From Coemansia sp. RSA 1804 (lineage: Eukaryota; Kickxellomycota; Kickxellomycetes; Kickxellales; Kickxellaceae): 27,588 bases of DNA. Both the position numbers and the translations under genes were made by a program. The DNA lies in assembly GCA_027578815.1 (NCBI GenBank), contig JANBTH010000198.1, forward strand, positions 1 through 27,588, read 5' to 3'. Positions 9,305-17,050 of this stretch are shown here, piece after piece; within the stretch, counting starts at the first letter, position 1, and every line of letters begins with the position of its first letter. The notes below the pieces were generated by a model. That model made no database searches. It was not told the origin of the DNA and saw only the letters and a list, made by a program, of their open reading frames with translations.

Positions 9305-9346
9305 TTAACTCCAAGTACTGAATATTATCATTTTTTGTCTTTGCAG
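9305..9346 (+). promoter_or_regulatory. Conserved leader block, paralog 1 (possible 3' splice acceptor)
   Basis: A 42-nt block starts TTAACTCCAAGTACTGAAT and ends in a T-rich tract plus TTTGCAG, 24 nt before the ATG. Copy 2 has a block of exactly the same length ending TTTTGCAG. It looks like a branch point, polypyrimidine tract and acceptor, but I cannot find a convincing donor. Confidence 0.5.
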
Positions 9347-9370
9347 ATAGAAACCAAAAAATAGAGAAAA

Positions 9371-9580
9371 ATGGCCGCAGCTAATCAAGCTTTGGATAGT
9401 GAAATGGTGAGGCTTGCTAATATTATTGGTAAATATCATACATATAAACAAGGCGAAGGTAAAACATTTGATGTGTATAGAACCGCTAAAGACGGTAGAA
9501 TAATAGGTAAAGCAGTGAGAAAAGGACTTTCCCAAACTAAAGCTTATGCGCTTGATGAAGCAATGTCACATAAAAAATAG
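9371..9580 (+). CDS. Small paralogous protein 1 of tandem array (unknown family)
   Basis: This encodes a 69-residue soluble, lysine-rich protein that I do not recognise. There is no signal peptide, membrane segment or cysteine. Alignable features shared with the two downstream genes are L-A-x3-G-K-Y, then a glycine, then FDVYRT, a G-R-I-I stretch, and the GLSQ turn leading into a C-terminal helix (AYALDEAMS). The layout helix, strand (FDVYRT), strand, GLS/T turn, helix suggests a compact mini-domain; that is inference only. Codons are A/T-ending, unlike the GC-rich genes on both sides. Conservation of three paralogs and a TATA box support it being a real gene. Function unknown. Confidence 0.75.
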   Translation: MAAANQALDSEMVRLANIIGKYHTYKQGEGKTFDVYRTAKDGRIIGKAVRKGLSQTKAYALDEAMSHKK

Positions 9581-10382
9581 TATGTAAATTCCTTTGTTAT
9601 GCTAATATAATGCTTAAATGAATGACAAGGATAAAAACAGGAAAAAGCCGCATTACAAGCAGCACATTGGGCGTTGATTTCAATCAGCTTAGCCATAGTG
9701 TGGCTTTCGGGCTAATAATTTTTTGTTTTACAGGGTTATTTGTTGGATTAGCTTATATACAATAATTTGCAATTAAAAGAAATCATAAACGTGCGGTATC
9801 TGGCTTGCCAACTGAATAAGTTTAACGTTTTAGGAAATAATGGAGTATTCAAAGTCACAACCCGCATGATTTACACATGGTAAAATAGGAAATGGAGTAG
9901 GCTTCTTGTGGCTTAATTTCTTTTTACAAATCTTTACCCCAAAAACAATTGGTAGACAAAAATTGGTTTACTTTGTGATATCTATACGGCTGGAAAGTAA
10001 AGAAAAATTGCATTATTGTTATTTATCAAACCAGTAAAGAATATTCCATATGAAAAGTATGTACCGCTGCACGGGGTTTCCTGTTTGAACAATGCACAGA
10101 CAATTAATTGACTGTCGTTTTAATTAAATCTCTTGTTTGCTTTTTTATTTCCTTTTTTGTACTATGAAAGAGACATGAATTTTAATAAAAGATAATATAT
10201 AGAAATTAATATACCCATTTCCATCACACTGTAATACAGATAACTAAAGCAAATGACTGTTTCAGTCTTCATTTTCCCCAACATTTATCTAATATAAGTA
10301 GATGTATACATTTATCTAGATTTTGAAGTCAACGTTAAAAAGATTAAAAATTTATACTCTTGATCGCAGAAATCCTTGCTGG

Positions 10383-10390
10383 TATATAAA
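10383..10390 (+). promoter_or_regulatory. TATA box of small paralog 2
   Basis: TATATAAA followed by CGTCAG lies 144 bp before the ATG, matching the arrangement at paralog 1. Confidence 0.7.
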
Positions 10391-10470
10391 CGTCAGCATT
10401 TGCAGCCCTACCTTGTTTTTCCTTCAACAACAGAAAACTTCAACCAACAACAGTTTTTCCTACGCCTCAA

Positions 10471-10512
10471 TTAACTACAAGTATTGAATATTTACAATCT
10501 ATTTTTTTGCAG
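10471..10512 (+). promoter_or_regulatory. Conserved leader block, paralog 2 (possible 3' splice acceptor)
   Basis: The block starts TTAACTACAAGTATTGAAT and ends TTTTTTTGCAG, 14 nt before the ATG. It has the same 42-nt length and order as the block at 9305. Confidence 0.5.
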
Positions 10513-10526
10513 ATAAGATATCAAAA

Positions 10527-10733
10527 ATGAGTTCACAAGGTAGCAATGAAAGCAAAATAGAAAAATTAGCTAGACAGGTTGGTAAAAACTACAAATATAT
10601 AAAAAATGACAATGGAACATATGATGTGTATAGAACAACTGAAGGTGGCAAACCAATAGATCGTCCCATAGGAACGGGACTTACACATGCACAAACAGAA
10701 GCTCTTAATAGCAAAATATTGGAACAAGATTAA
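10527..10733 (+). CDS. Small paralogous protein 2 of tandem array (unknown family)
   Basis: The 68-residue product is paralogous to the genes at 9371 and 12006. Shared positions include KLARQVGKNYKY, NGTYDVYRT, GGKPIDRPI and GTGLTHAQTEALN. The GLT turn followed by an A/Q-rich helix is the best conserved part after DVYRT. The GATGTGTATAGAAC codons of DVYRT are identical at DNA level to paralog 1. It has no signal peptide, TM segment or known catalytic motif. The AT-rich coding sequence is intronless. Family and role are unknown to me. Confidence 0.77.
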   Translation: MSSQGSNESKIEKLARQVGKNYKYIKNDNGTYDVYRTTEGGKPIDRPIGTGLTHAQTEALNSKILEQD

Positions 10734-11119
10734 AGTAATACAACTATCGTATGAATTAGTCAATAGATCAGTCTACGAGTATATACAGCGCAATCAACTC
10801 TGAATATATCATGAGAGCTGTGTTGGCCTTTCTTAGTTCTTTTCTATAGCATTCAACAGATATTCTTTTTTATAACAATAAAATGAACATATCAACGTTG
10901 TGCCAATTTAATGCTTGTATGGGAAACACTGAAACGACCCGTAAGAACCCACGCATTAGACTCTACTTTGACATTGATGTCAGATTAATTAGCCCTGGTG
11001 AAAATTTAGTCATTGAATTTTTTATTTGTATTTTCGCATATGTTTTTACTTCTACCTACCCACTAAGCTGTATATATTATATGAGGAATCTGAAAACAGA
11101 AACACGTTCACATGTGTGT
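10734..11119. other. AT-rich spacer between paralogs 2 and 3
   Basis: A 120-codon frame (10883 to 11245) with an ATG crosses this spacer into the copy 3 start element. Its translation has no recognisable motif, and it overlaps a non-coding element shared by all three units. I do not call it a gene. Confidence 0.4.
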
Positions 11120-11864
11120 CATCTGGCTTACCCATGCGGGTTGTCCGAGTATCTTTATGGGGGGGGGAGAAGCGGGAAAACAAGAAAGAAAGAAAGGATA
11201 GAGTTTGTGCAGTCAGACACGTTAACCCTGAATAGGCAGATGTGAGAAATGAAAATATGGTTTGAGCATTTGCATATGTTTTACCAAAAATGCAAGGAAT
11301 ATGATAAAAATGCTACACTGTGTATCTCAGGCCGAGAGACAGACATAAGAAAGAAAATAACATCTACACTTTTATTTAAAAAATTATTGTTGCCAGCGCT
11401 AGGTGGAGACTGATAAGCACAGAACACTTTTCTTCCATCCTCACATGAAAATGAAAGGAAATGTCAGATAGCGGAAGAGAAAAACATCCCAAAACCACAC
11501 AGTTGGGTATTCAGCTGATGCGCGTGAGCACTGGATACCACTCTTTTTTCACGGTGGCCCTGCCACTTGCTTGATTTGGGAGAGGTAGTTGGCAAGGAAA
11601 ACGTTGACTGGGGGGAGAGAAATCCTTTCGTTTTGCCTGTAATTTGTTGCTTTTCAATAAGGGAAATATCCTGAAATGCATGTAGTCACTAATTAGAAGT
11701 ATAGCGAGTGAGTGACCACTGGCCGCTTCATCCCGTTTTATTTTTCTTCTTAATACATTCATATCATGATATCGGAAGATGGTGATGGGGGGAGGAGTGC
11801 AAGAAACGATACCAAATTTAGAAACATTGGGTATCCCGCCCATTCAATAGGATTTCTAATGGCT

Positions 11865-11870
11865 TATAAA
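11865..11870 (+). promoter_or_regulatory. TATA box of small paralog 3
   Basis: TATAAA followed by CTCACCG lies 141 bp before the ATG. The TATA-to-ATG distance is 141 to 156 bp in all three genes. Confidence 0.6.
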
Positions 11871-11929
11871 CTCACCGATTCTTCTCCCTGGCAAGCTACA
11901 AAAATGCTCAACCATATCTATTTTTTTTG

Positions 11930-11964
11930 TTAATTGCACAAATTTTGTTTTATTCTCCCATCAG
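11930..11964 (+). promoter_or_regulatory. Leader block, paralog 3 (possible 3' splice acceptor)
   Basis: TTAATTGCACAAATTTTG leads into a T/C-rich tract ending CCCATCAG, 42 nt before the ATG. It resembles the leader blocks of paralogs 1 and 2, but it is 7 nt shorter and diverged. Confidence 0.35.
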
Positions 11965-12005
11965 CTACAGTTCATTTAAATAAATAGAAAAAAGGAATAG
12001 CGCCC

Positions 12006-12221
12006 ATGAGTTCAAATACCTACACTAGTAAAGAATTAAAACGAGTGGCTAATAGTTTGGGCACGTTCTACACTCTTCAAAAGAACGATGAAGGGAACTA
12101 CGATGTGTACAAAACCGTAACCGGCAAGCAAGAGGGCCTTCCGCAGCTCGCTGGTCTGTCAAAGAAGCAGGTTGGACAGTTTGAAGGGATTGCAGCAAGT
12201 GTTGGAATAAATACAAACTAA
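12006..12221 (+). CDS. Small paralogous protein 3 of tandem array (unknown family)
   Basis: The 71-residue product is the most diverged member. It keeps ELKRVANSLGTFYT, GNYDVYKT and AGLSKKQ, with V-A for L-A and K for R in DVYKT, and lacks the basic GKPIDRP stretch. Its codons are less AT-biased than those of paralogs 1 and 2. It shares the opening MSSxxxxSK with paralog 2. No targeting signal or known domain is visible. The start has no close alternative. I do not recognise the family. Confidence 0.72.
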   Translation: MSSNTYTSKELKRVANSLGTFYTLQKNDEGNYDVYKTVTGKQEGLPQLAGLSKKQVGQFEGIAASVGINTN

Positions 12222-12605
12222 CAAGTTGTTCTTTCTTTCTTCTCGGTCTAGACTGGTTTTGATTCACCACTATTCTACTACACTGTTTGCCATGTTACCA
12301 GAATATCCTTAATCTTGCATTTTCTTGATAAAAGCGGCAGGCACGTGCACCTGGCCATATTTAACCAAAATAGCGATTTCTGTCAAGTTTGGCCGACGAC
12401 TCTTTGTTCCGCAGCAAGCACCGCAAAAGGCAATCGGAGGAATGAAGTGATTGATATTTCACAGATGCATCATCAATCAATCAAGCTCATTCTCATGTTC
12501 CATAGTCTTTTTTATTTGCTTCTCTTTCTGTGATCAATAGAAGCTACAATACTTTATCAATCTAAAACCGCCAGCGCAATCCCGCACTACAAGCAAGACA
12601 CCGCA
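12222..12605. promoter_or_regulatory. Upstream region of XPF
   Basis: These 384 bp mark the end of the AT-rich island; the GC-rich XPF gene follows at once. A CT-rich stretch lies at 12500 to 12530. I see no gene. Confidence 0.45.
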
Positions 12606-15600
12606 ATGCCGACAATAAGCGGGCTTCTTCCGTTCCAGCGGCAGATCCTCGACGGACTGATGGATGAGGACGCGCTGTGCATCATGGCCCGGGGCCTGGG
12701 GCTCGGTCGGATCCTGGCCGAGCTGGCGCGCATCTGCGCAACACCGCGGGCACTCGTGTTCCTGGTCAACGCTACGGAGCAAGACGAGACGGATCTGCAG
12801 CAGCAGCTGATGCAGCTGCGGTCGGGGGAGGAGCGGGCAGAGAACGACGAGTCCGCGCGACTGCAGACGGTCAAGAACGAAACGAACGCGGCGGCCCGTG
12901 CGCAGCTGTACCGGCAGGGCGGACTGGTGTCGGTGACTTCGCGGATCCTCATAGTCGACTTGCTCAACAGCCTAGTTCCCGCGCAACTGGTGACCGGCGT
13001 GATCGTGCACAACGCGAGCCGCGTGAGCGCAGAGAGCATCGAGGCGTTTGTCCTGCGCGTGGTTCGGCAGCAGAACCCGCGCGTATTCGTCAAGGCGCTC
13101 TCGGATGCGCCCGAGGCCTTCACGCTTGGGTTTGCGCCGGTAGAAAAGACGCTGAAGGTGCTGGGGCTGCGGCATGTGCAGCTTTGGCCCCGCTTCCACG
13201 TGGCCGTCCAGCGCGATCTGTCGGCCACCGAGGTGCCGGTCGTCGAGCTGCGGCAGCCGCAGACCCGTGCCATGGAGGAGCTGCAGCAGGCCGTGCTCGA
13301 CTGTCTGTCGGCCATGATCTCGGAGCTCAGCTCGGCGACCAAGCTGCTGGATCCGGACACAATCAACGTCGAGAGCTGCTTGTTCCGCTACTTCGACGCT
13401 ATGGTCAAACGCATGCTTGCTCCTTACTGGCACCGCCTCAGTCCGCGCGCACGTGGCATGGCTGCGGATCTTGCGTCGCTTCGCAAGATTGCGGAGTTTG
13501 TCACCGCCTACGACTGCGTGTCGCTGCTCAAGTACCTGGACACTCTGCTGATAGCCAACCGCCCGCCGGCAGGATTCAGCGGCGGTGGCATGCCGCCTGG
13601 CGCCGGGACGGCCGAATGGCTGACAAGCGACTCTGCGAACATCCTGTACTCTGTGGCCCGTTCCCGTGTCTTCCGCACCGCCAATAGCAGCGGCGGAAGT
13701 GTCGATGGAGGCCCGCTGCGCATATCCGACGGATGCAAGGGCCAGCTACGGTCTGCCGGGCTTCCCGAAACCATCATGCCCGTTCTTGAGGTTCCGCCAA
13801 AACTGGAGCTGCTTGCAGGAGTGCTTGAGGAGATCGGGGTTGCAAACCGCACTCCCACCACACAGCAAGGATCGGTAGAGCGCAGCAGCAGCAGCAGCAG
13901 CAGCAGCGGTGCCTGCGGGCCTGTGCTCATCATGGCTGCGTCGGCAAAGGAGTGCAGGATGATCAAGGCCTATCTGAGCTCAGTCAGCGCCCCTCCCGTT
14001 TGCTTTGCCTCGGACGGAGCGAAACGACAACGCGGTGGAAGCAGTGGCAACGACGAGGGTCAAGCGAGTGCTAAGCATCCGCGAATGATGGTCGATCTGC
14101 TGCGCGGGTTCTTCAAGTGGAAGGCCAGCATGACCGGCCAGCGCGGCGCTTCAGGAGGCTCGGCAACCGCAACCGCAGTTGCAGCAAGACCGGCGCAGCA
14201 ACAAGGTGCTACCACCGGCAGCGGCGGCGTCAATGGCCAGCACCGACGGGCGCCCCCGGCAAAGCGAAGGCGAGTCAGGGGCGGATCTGCCTCGGCAGCA
14301 GTCGGAGGATCCGGCGCTATTCGTGCACCTGCCGAAGCGCTGGAACAGGAAACCAACGACATTGCCCTCACTCAGACGAGAGCCCAGCAGTTGGAGATGG
14401 GCGCTGGTGAAGATGAAGAATATGAAAGTGCGGCTGGTGCTGACTCGGACAACAGCGATTACGATAGCGACGATGAGCTTTTATTTGAAACCACATTCGA
14501 TGAGCACTTTGGCATCCTGCCAAGCAGCGACACAATAGTTGTACAGTCCTACAATGCCACCGCCAGTGGTGGTGGTGGAGGAAGCAGCTGGCAGGCAAGC
14601 AACATTCTGGAGACGCTGCAGCCAACCCATGTTGTCATGTACGATCCAGACCCGGCGTTCATCCGCCTGGTCGAGGTGTACCAGGCAACGGCCGGCGCTG
14701 GACGACTGAAGCATGTGTACTTTATGGTCTACGACAACAGTCTGGAGGAGCAGCGGTACCTGAGCGGCATCCGACGCGAGCGCGAGTCGTTCGAGAAGCT
14801 GATAAGAGAAAAGGCCACGCTGGTTATCCCAATCGACGACACATTGGGCATGTCGCCGGCAAACAACATGATTATGCAGGCCATTGCACAGCGGAGCAAC
14901 AGGAATGCGCGGACGCTTAGCACCGCTGCAGACGGGAGACAGATGCAGCAGCCGAGGACGCCGGCGGTTATTGTTGATGTGCGCGAGTTCCGGTCGCCGC
15001 TGCCGTCGCTGCTCCATGCGGCCGGATACGAGGTGGTTCCGCGCACTCTCGATATCGGCGACTACGTGCTGCACGACGATCTGGTGATTGAGCGCAAGTC
15101 GCTGTCAGATCTGATCGGATCGCTGCGCAGCGGGCGGCTGTACAACCAGGCGGCCGCCATGATCAAGCACTACCGCTACGCAGCGCTGCTCATCGAGTTC
15201 GAGGTCAACACTTCGTTCTCACTGCTGGCGATCGGCGGTATTGCGCAGGACGTGTCGATTGGCGCCATCCACAGCCAGCTGGCGATCCTTGCGCTTGCGT
15301 TCCCGCAGCTGCGTATCCTCTGGAGCATCAGTCCCTACGAGACTGTCAACATCTTCGCAGAGCTCAAGCGCAGCGCTGCCGAGCTCGACGACAGGGAGCC
15401 TGATGCGGATCGCGCTGTGGCTATGGGCCAGGACGACAGTACCATCGATCGCGAGTCCATCTACAACAGCAACCCGGTTGCGCTTCTCCAGTCGCTGCCG
15501 GGCGTCACCGTCAAGAACTACCAGCTCCTGATCCACAAGTACTCCAGTATCAGAGAGATATGTGCGGCCAGCAGGGCCGATCTCGATTCTGTTCTTGGCG

Positions 15601-15656
15601 AGGAGGCAGCGGCCAAGCTGCACGACTTTATTCATAAGAACACCACCAAACCCTAG
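12606..15656 (+). CDS. XPF/Rad1 family structure-specific DNA repair endonuclease
   Basis: The 1016-residue product is the catalytic subunit of the XPF-ERCC1 (Rad1-Rad10) nuclease, which cuts 5' of lesions in nucleotide excision repair and processes crosslinks and recombination flaps. The N-terminal third is the decayed SF2 helicase-like domain, starting LLPFQRQILDGLM; the Walker A site is degenerate (GLGLGRI). The nuclease domain is near residues 785 to 930, with VDVREFRSPLPSLL, then D in IGDYVL and the catalytic ERKSLSDLIGSL near residue 829, giving GDx(n)ERKx3D. Tandem helix-hairpin-helix motifs (LLQSLPGVTVKNYQ) close the protein from about residue 955. A low-complexity linker of about 200 residues (from 427, poly-Ser and acidic) makes it longer than human XPF (916). 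It is intronless and convergent with ALG3. Confidence 0.96.
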   Translation: MPTISGLLPFQRQILDGLMDEDALCIMARGLGLGRILAELARICATPRALVFLVNATEQDETDLQQQLMQLRSGEERAENDESARLQTVKNETNAAARAQLYRQGGLVSVTSRILIVDLLNSLVPAQLVTGVIVHNASRVSAESIEAFVLRVVRQQNPRVFVKALSDAPEAFTLGFAPVEKTLKVLGLRHVQLWPRFHVAVQRDLSATEVPVVELRQPQTRAMEELQQAVLDCLSAMISELSSATKLLDPDTINVESCLFRYFDAMVKRMLAPYWHRLSPRARGMAADLASLRKIAEFVTAYDCVSLLKYLDTLLIANRPPAGFSGGGMPPGAGTAEWLTSDSANILYSVARSRVFRTANSSGGSVDGGPLRISDGCKGQLRSAGLPETIMPVLEVPPKLELLAGVLEEIGVANRTPTTQQGSVERSSSSSSSSGACGPVLIMAASAKECRMIKAYLSSVSAPPVCFASDGAKRQRGGSSGNDEGQASAKHPRMMVDLLRGFFKWKASMTGQRGASGGSATATAVAARPAQQQGATTGSGGVNGQHRRAPPAKRRRVRGGSASAAVGGSGAIRAPAEALEQETNDIALTQTRAQQLEMGAGEDEEYESAAGADSDNSDYDSDDELLFETTFDEHFGILPSSDTIVVQSYNATASGGGGGSSWQASNILETLQPTHVVMYDPDPAFIRLVEVYQATAGAGRLKHVYFMVYDNSLEEQRYLSGIRRERESFEKLIREKATLVIPIDDTLGMSPANNMIMQAIAQRSNRNARTLSTAADGRQMQQPRTPAVIVDVREFRSPLPSLLHAAGYEVVPRTLDIGDYVLHDDLVIERKSLSDLIGSLRSGRLYNQAAAMIKHYRYAALLIEFEVNTSFSLLAIGGIAQDVSIGAIHSQLAILALAFPQLRILWSISPYETVNIFAELKRSAAELDDREPDADRAVAMGQDDSTIDRESIYNSNPVALLQSLPGVTVKNYQLLIHKYSSIREICAASRADLDSVLGEEAAAKLHDFIHKNTTKP
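13883..13908 (+). repeat. AGC trinucleotide repeat (poly-Ser) in XPF
   Basis: About eight AGC units encode a serine run in the linker between the helicase-like and nuclease domains. Confidence 0.9.
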
Positions 15657-17050
15657 AGCGCCTTCAGGTGCGCTTCTTCTTTCTTCTCCTTCTCCTTGGG
15701 CGGCTTTCCGGCATTGCTGGCTACAATTGAGGTCAGCAAGGCGGCGTGTGCGAGCAGAAGAGTCAGAGAGGAGAGCGTTGTTGACGGATAGACGTTCCAC
15801 GCGTACTCGATCATCAGCCACAGAAGCGGCCGAGCCAGCGGTGGAACGTGCGAAAGATGCAGCAGAAGCGGAAGCATGTGCGCGTACCAGGCGTAGAACT
15901 GGTAGTGCAGAGATCGGGCGCAAACAACGCCGACAAAGTTCGAGGTGAACATCACTGCGATGATCTCATCAGCGGTCACCGGCGGCATCCTCTGCAGACC
16001 TTGACTTAGACGCCTGCTACCAAACCGCTGCCATATTCTGGTTCTAGCAACCCCAGCCTCCACCACGCTTCGCGCGCTTGTTCGCGAGAACCGCTGTGGC
16101 CAGACCAGCAATCCCAGCACCGCAAGAAGCACCAGGTGGATGGCCAGCAATGCGCGCGCCCACTCGGTCGACTCAAACACCTGCTTCCCGACAAACCGCC
16201 AGTTGACCGTCCACGTGAAATCGAACTGGCGCGTGAAGTCAAAAGCCCGCGCAAGGTACTCGCGCGGAAACCGGAGCAGGAACGGCGCGCCAACGACGAT
16301 CTGCGAAACGACAACCAGCGCCATCTGTCTGAGCACAAACCCAGCGCCTCCCGCGCGCAGCCAGATGTATGCGGCGCCAGGGAGCATCAGCTGCACATTC
16401 ATCTTGACGGAGATGCCAGCGCTGAGCAGAAGCGTGGAGATATCATACCACGCCCATGGCCACCGCCGTCTGGTGGTGCGCTGTCGCTCTGTTGCTGCCA
16501 CAGTCATTGCGAGTATCGCAAGGTACGCGAACAGCATGGCCATGGTGTCGTTGAACAGACGGAGCACGTAGATCGAGTGCAGCCGTTTGGACAGAACCAG
16601 CAGCACAAGTCCCGCAGGATGCACACGGGCCAGCGTGGTTTGCGCCCGACTGTAGATTGCCAGCACCGCTGCCATTGTTGCCAGATACACGGCCATAAAC
16701 ACCAGCTGCGCCAGCCGGATATCCGTCCCGCCATCGGTAATCGCCCACAATCCGCGGTATATCCACACAAACCCGGCCGGATACACCAGCGGCCCGGTGT
16801 CGCCGGCAAGCTTCAGGTAGTTGCGTTCCCCCAGCTCGGCCACGCAGGCCACCTGTTGCATGTATGCGCGCCAGTCGATCTCCGTGTACGATACCCGCAG
16901 AACTATCGCTGTGTTCAGCACCACCTCGAACGCCAGGAGCCCCAGCGCGACACCAAGAGATGTGTTCTGCTTCTGCTTCTGCTTCTGCTTCTGCTGGGTT
17001 CTGGGTTCTGGGTGCTGTTTCCTTTTCTGTTGGTTGGATGCCGGCATCAT
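15653..17050 (-). CDS. ALG3: Dol-P-Man:Man5GlcNAc2-PP-Dol alpha-1,3-mannosyltransferase
   Basis: ALG3 adds the first lumenal mannose from dolichyl-phosphate-mannose to the N-glycan precursor in the ER membrane. The 465-residue product has the family signature in its first lumenal loop: YTEIDWRAYMQQV, then GDTGPLVYPAGFVWIY and GTDIRLAQ. It has about ten hydrophobic segments and the conserved C-terminal block FTSNFVGVVCARSLHYQFY-AWY. The ATG at 17050 is the first of two adjacent ATGs; the cytosolic start carries a QKQKQK repeat from a CTTCTG tract near 16966 to 16998. It is intronless. Its TAG stop shares three of four bases with the XPF stop in a CTAG palindrome. Confidence 0.95.
   Translation of the reverse strand: MMPASNQQKRKQHPEPRTQQKQKQKQKQNTSLGVALGLLAFEVVLNTAIVLRVSYTEIDWRAYMQQVACVAELGERNYLKLAGDTGPLVYPAGFVWIYRGLWAITDGGTDIRLAQLVFMAVYLATMAAVLAIYSRAQTTLARVHPAGLVLLVLSKRLHSIYVLRLFNDTMAMLFAYLAILAMTVAATERQRTTRRRWPWAWYDISTLLLSAGISVKMNVQLMLPGAAYIWLRAGGAGFVLRQMALVVVSQIVVGAPFLLRFPREYLARAFDFTRQFDFTWTVNWRFVGKQVFESTEWARALLAIHLVLLAVLGLLVWPQRFSRTSARSVVEAGVARTRIWQRFGSRRLSQGLQRMPPVTADEIIAVMFTSNFVGVVCARSLHYQFYAWYAHMLPLLLHLSHVPPLARPLLWLMIEYAWNVYPSTTLSSLTLLLAHAALLTSIVASNAGKPPKEKEKKEEAHLKAL

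Larger units (their letters stand above)
8745..9580 (+). repeat. Tandem duplication unit, copy 1
   Basis: The unit begins with TATCTGGCTTGC, continues with AGAATATCCAATATGAAAAG (8959 to 8978) and TAAAGCAAATGACTG (from 9082), and ends with the first small gene. All of these blocks recur in the same order in copy 2 at offsets of 1052 to 1168 bp. The upstream half (8753 to 9034) has an open frame without ATG that is not preserved in copy 2, so I treat it as non-coding. Confidence 0.8.
9797..10733 (+). repeat. Tandem duplication unit, copy 2
   Basis: This copy starts TATCTGGCTTGCC, carries AGAATATTCCATATGAAAAG (10039 to 10058) and TAAAGCAAATGACTG (from 10245), and ends with small paralog 2. Order and spacing follow copy 1, with about 110 bp of extra AT-rich sequence between blocks. 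Confidence 0.8.
11120..12221 (+). repeat. Tandem duplication unit, copy 3 (diverged)
   Basis: The unit opens with CATCTGGCTTACCC, the same element that opens copies 1 and 2, and ends with small paralog 3. The middle has diverged beyond alignment by eye and contains a G8 run at about 11159 and AAAG repeats. Element-to-ATG distance is 886 bp, against 626 and 730 bp in copies 1 and 2. Confidence 0.5.

Noticed and set aside
10883..11245. 120-codon frame with ATG between paralogs 2 and 3
   Set aside because: The translation has no motif, it crosses the non-coding element shared by the units, and it has no counterpart in the other copies. Expression data could revive it.
11511..11843. 110-codon minus-strand frame in the AT-rich island
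   Set aside because: It shows no homology, no sensible codon pattern and overlaps the upstream region of paralog 3.
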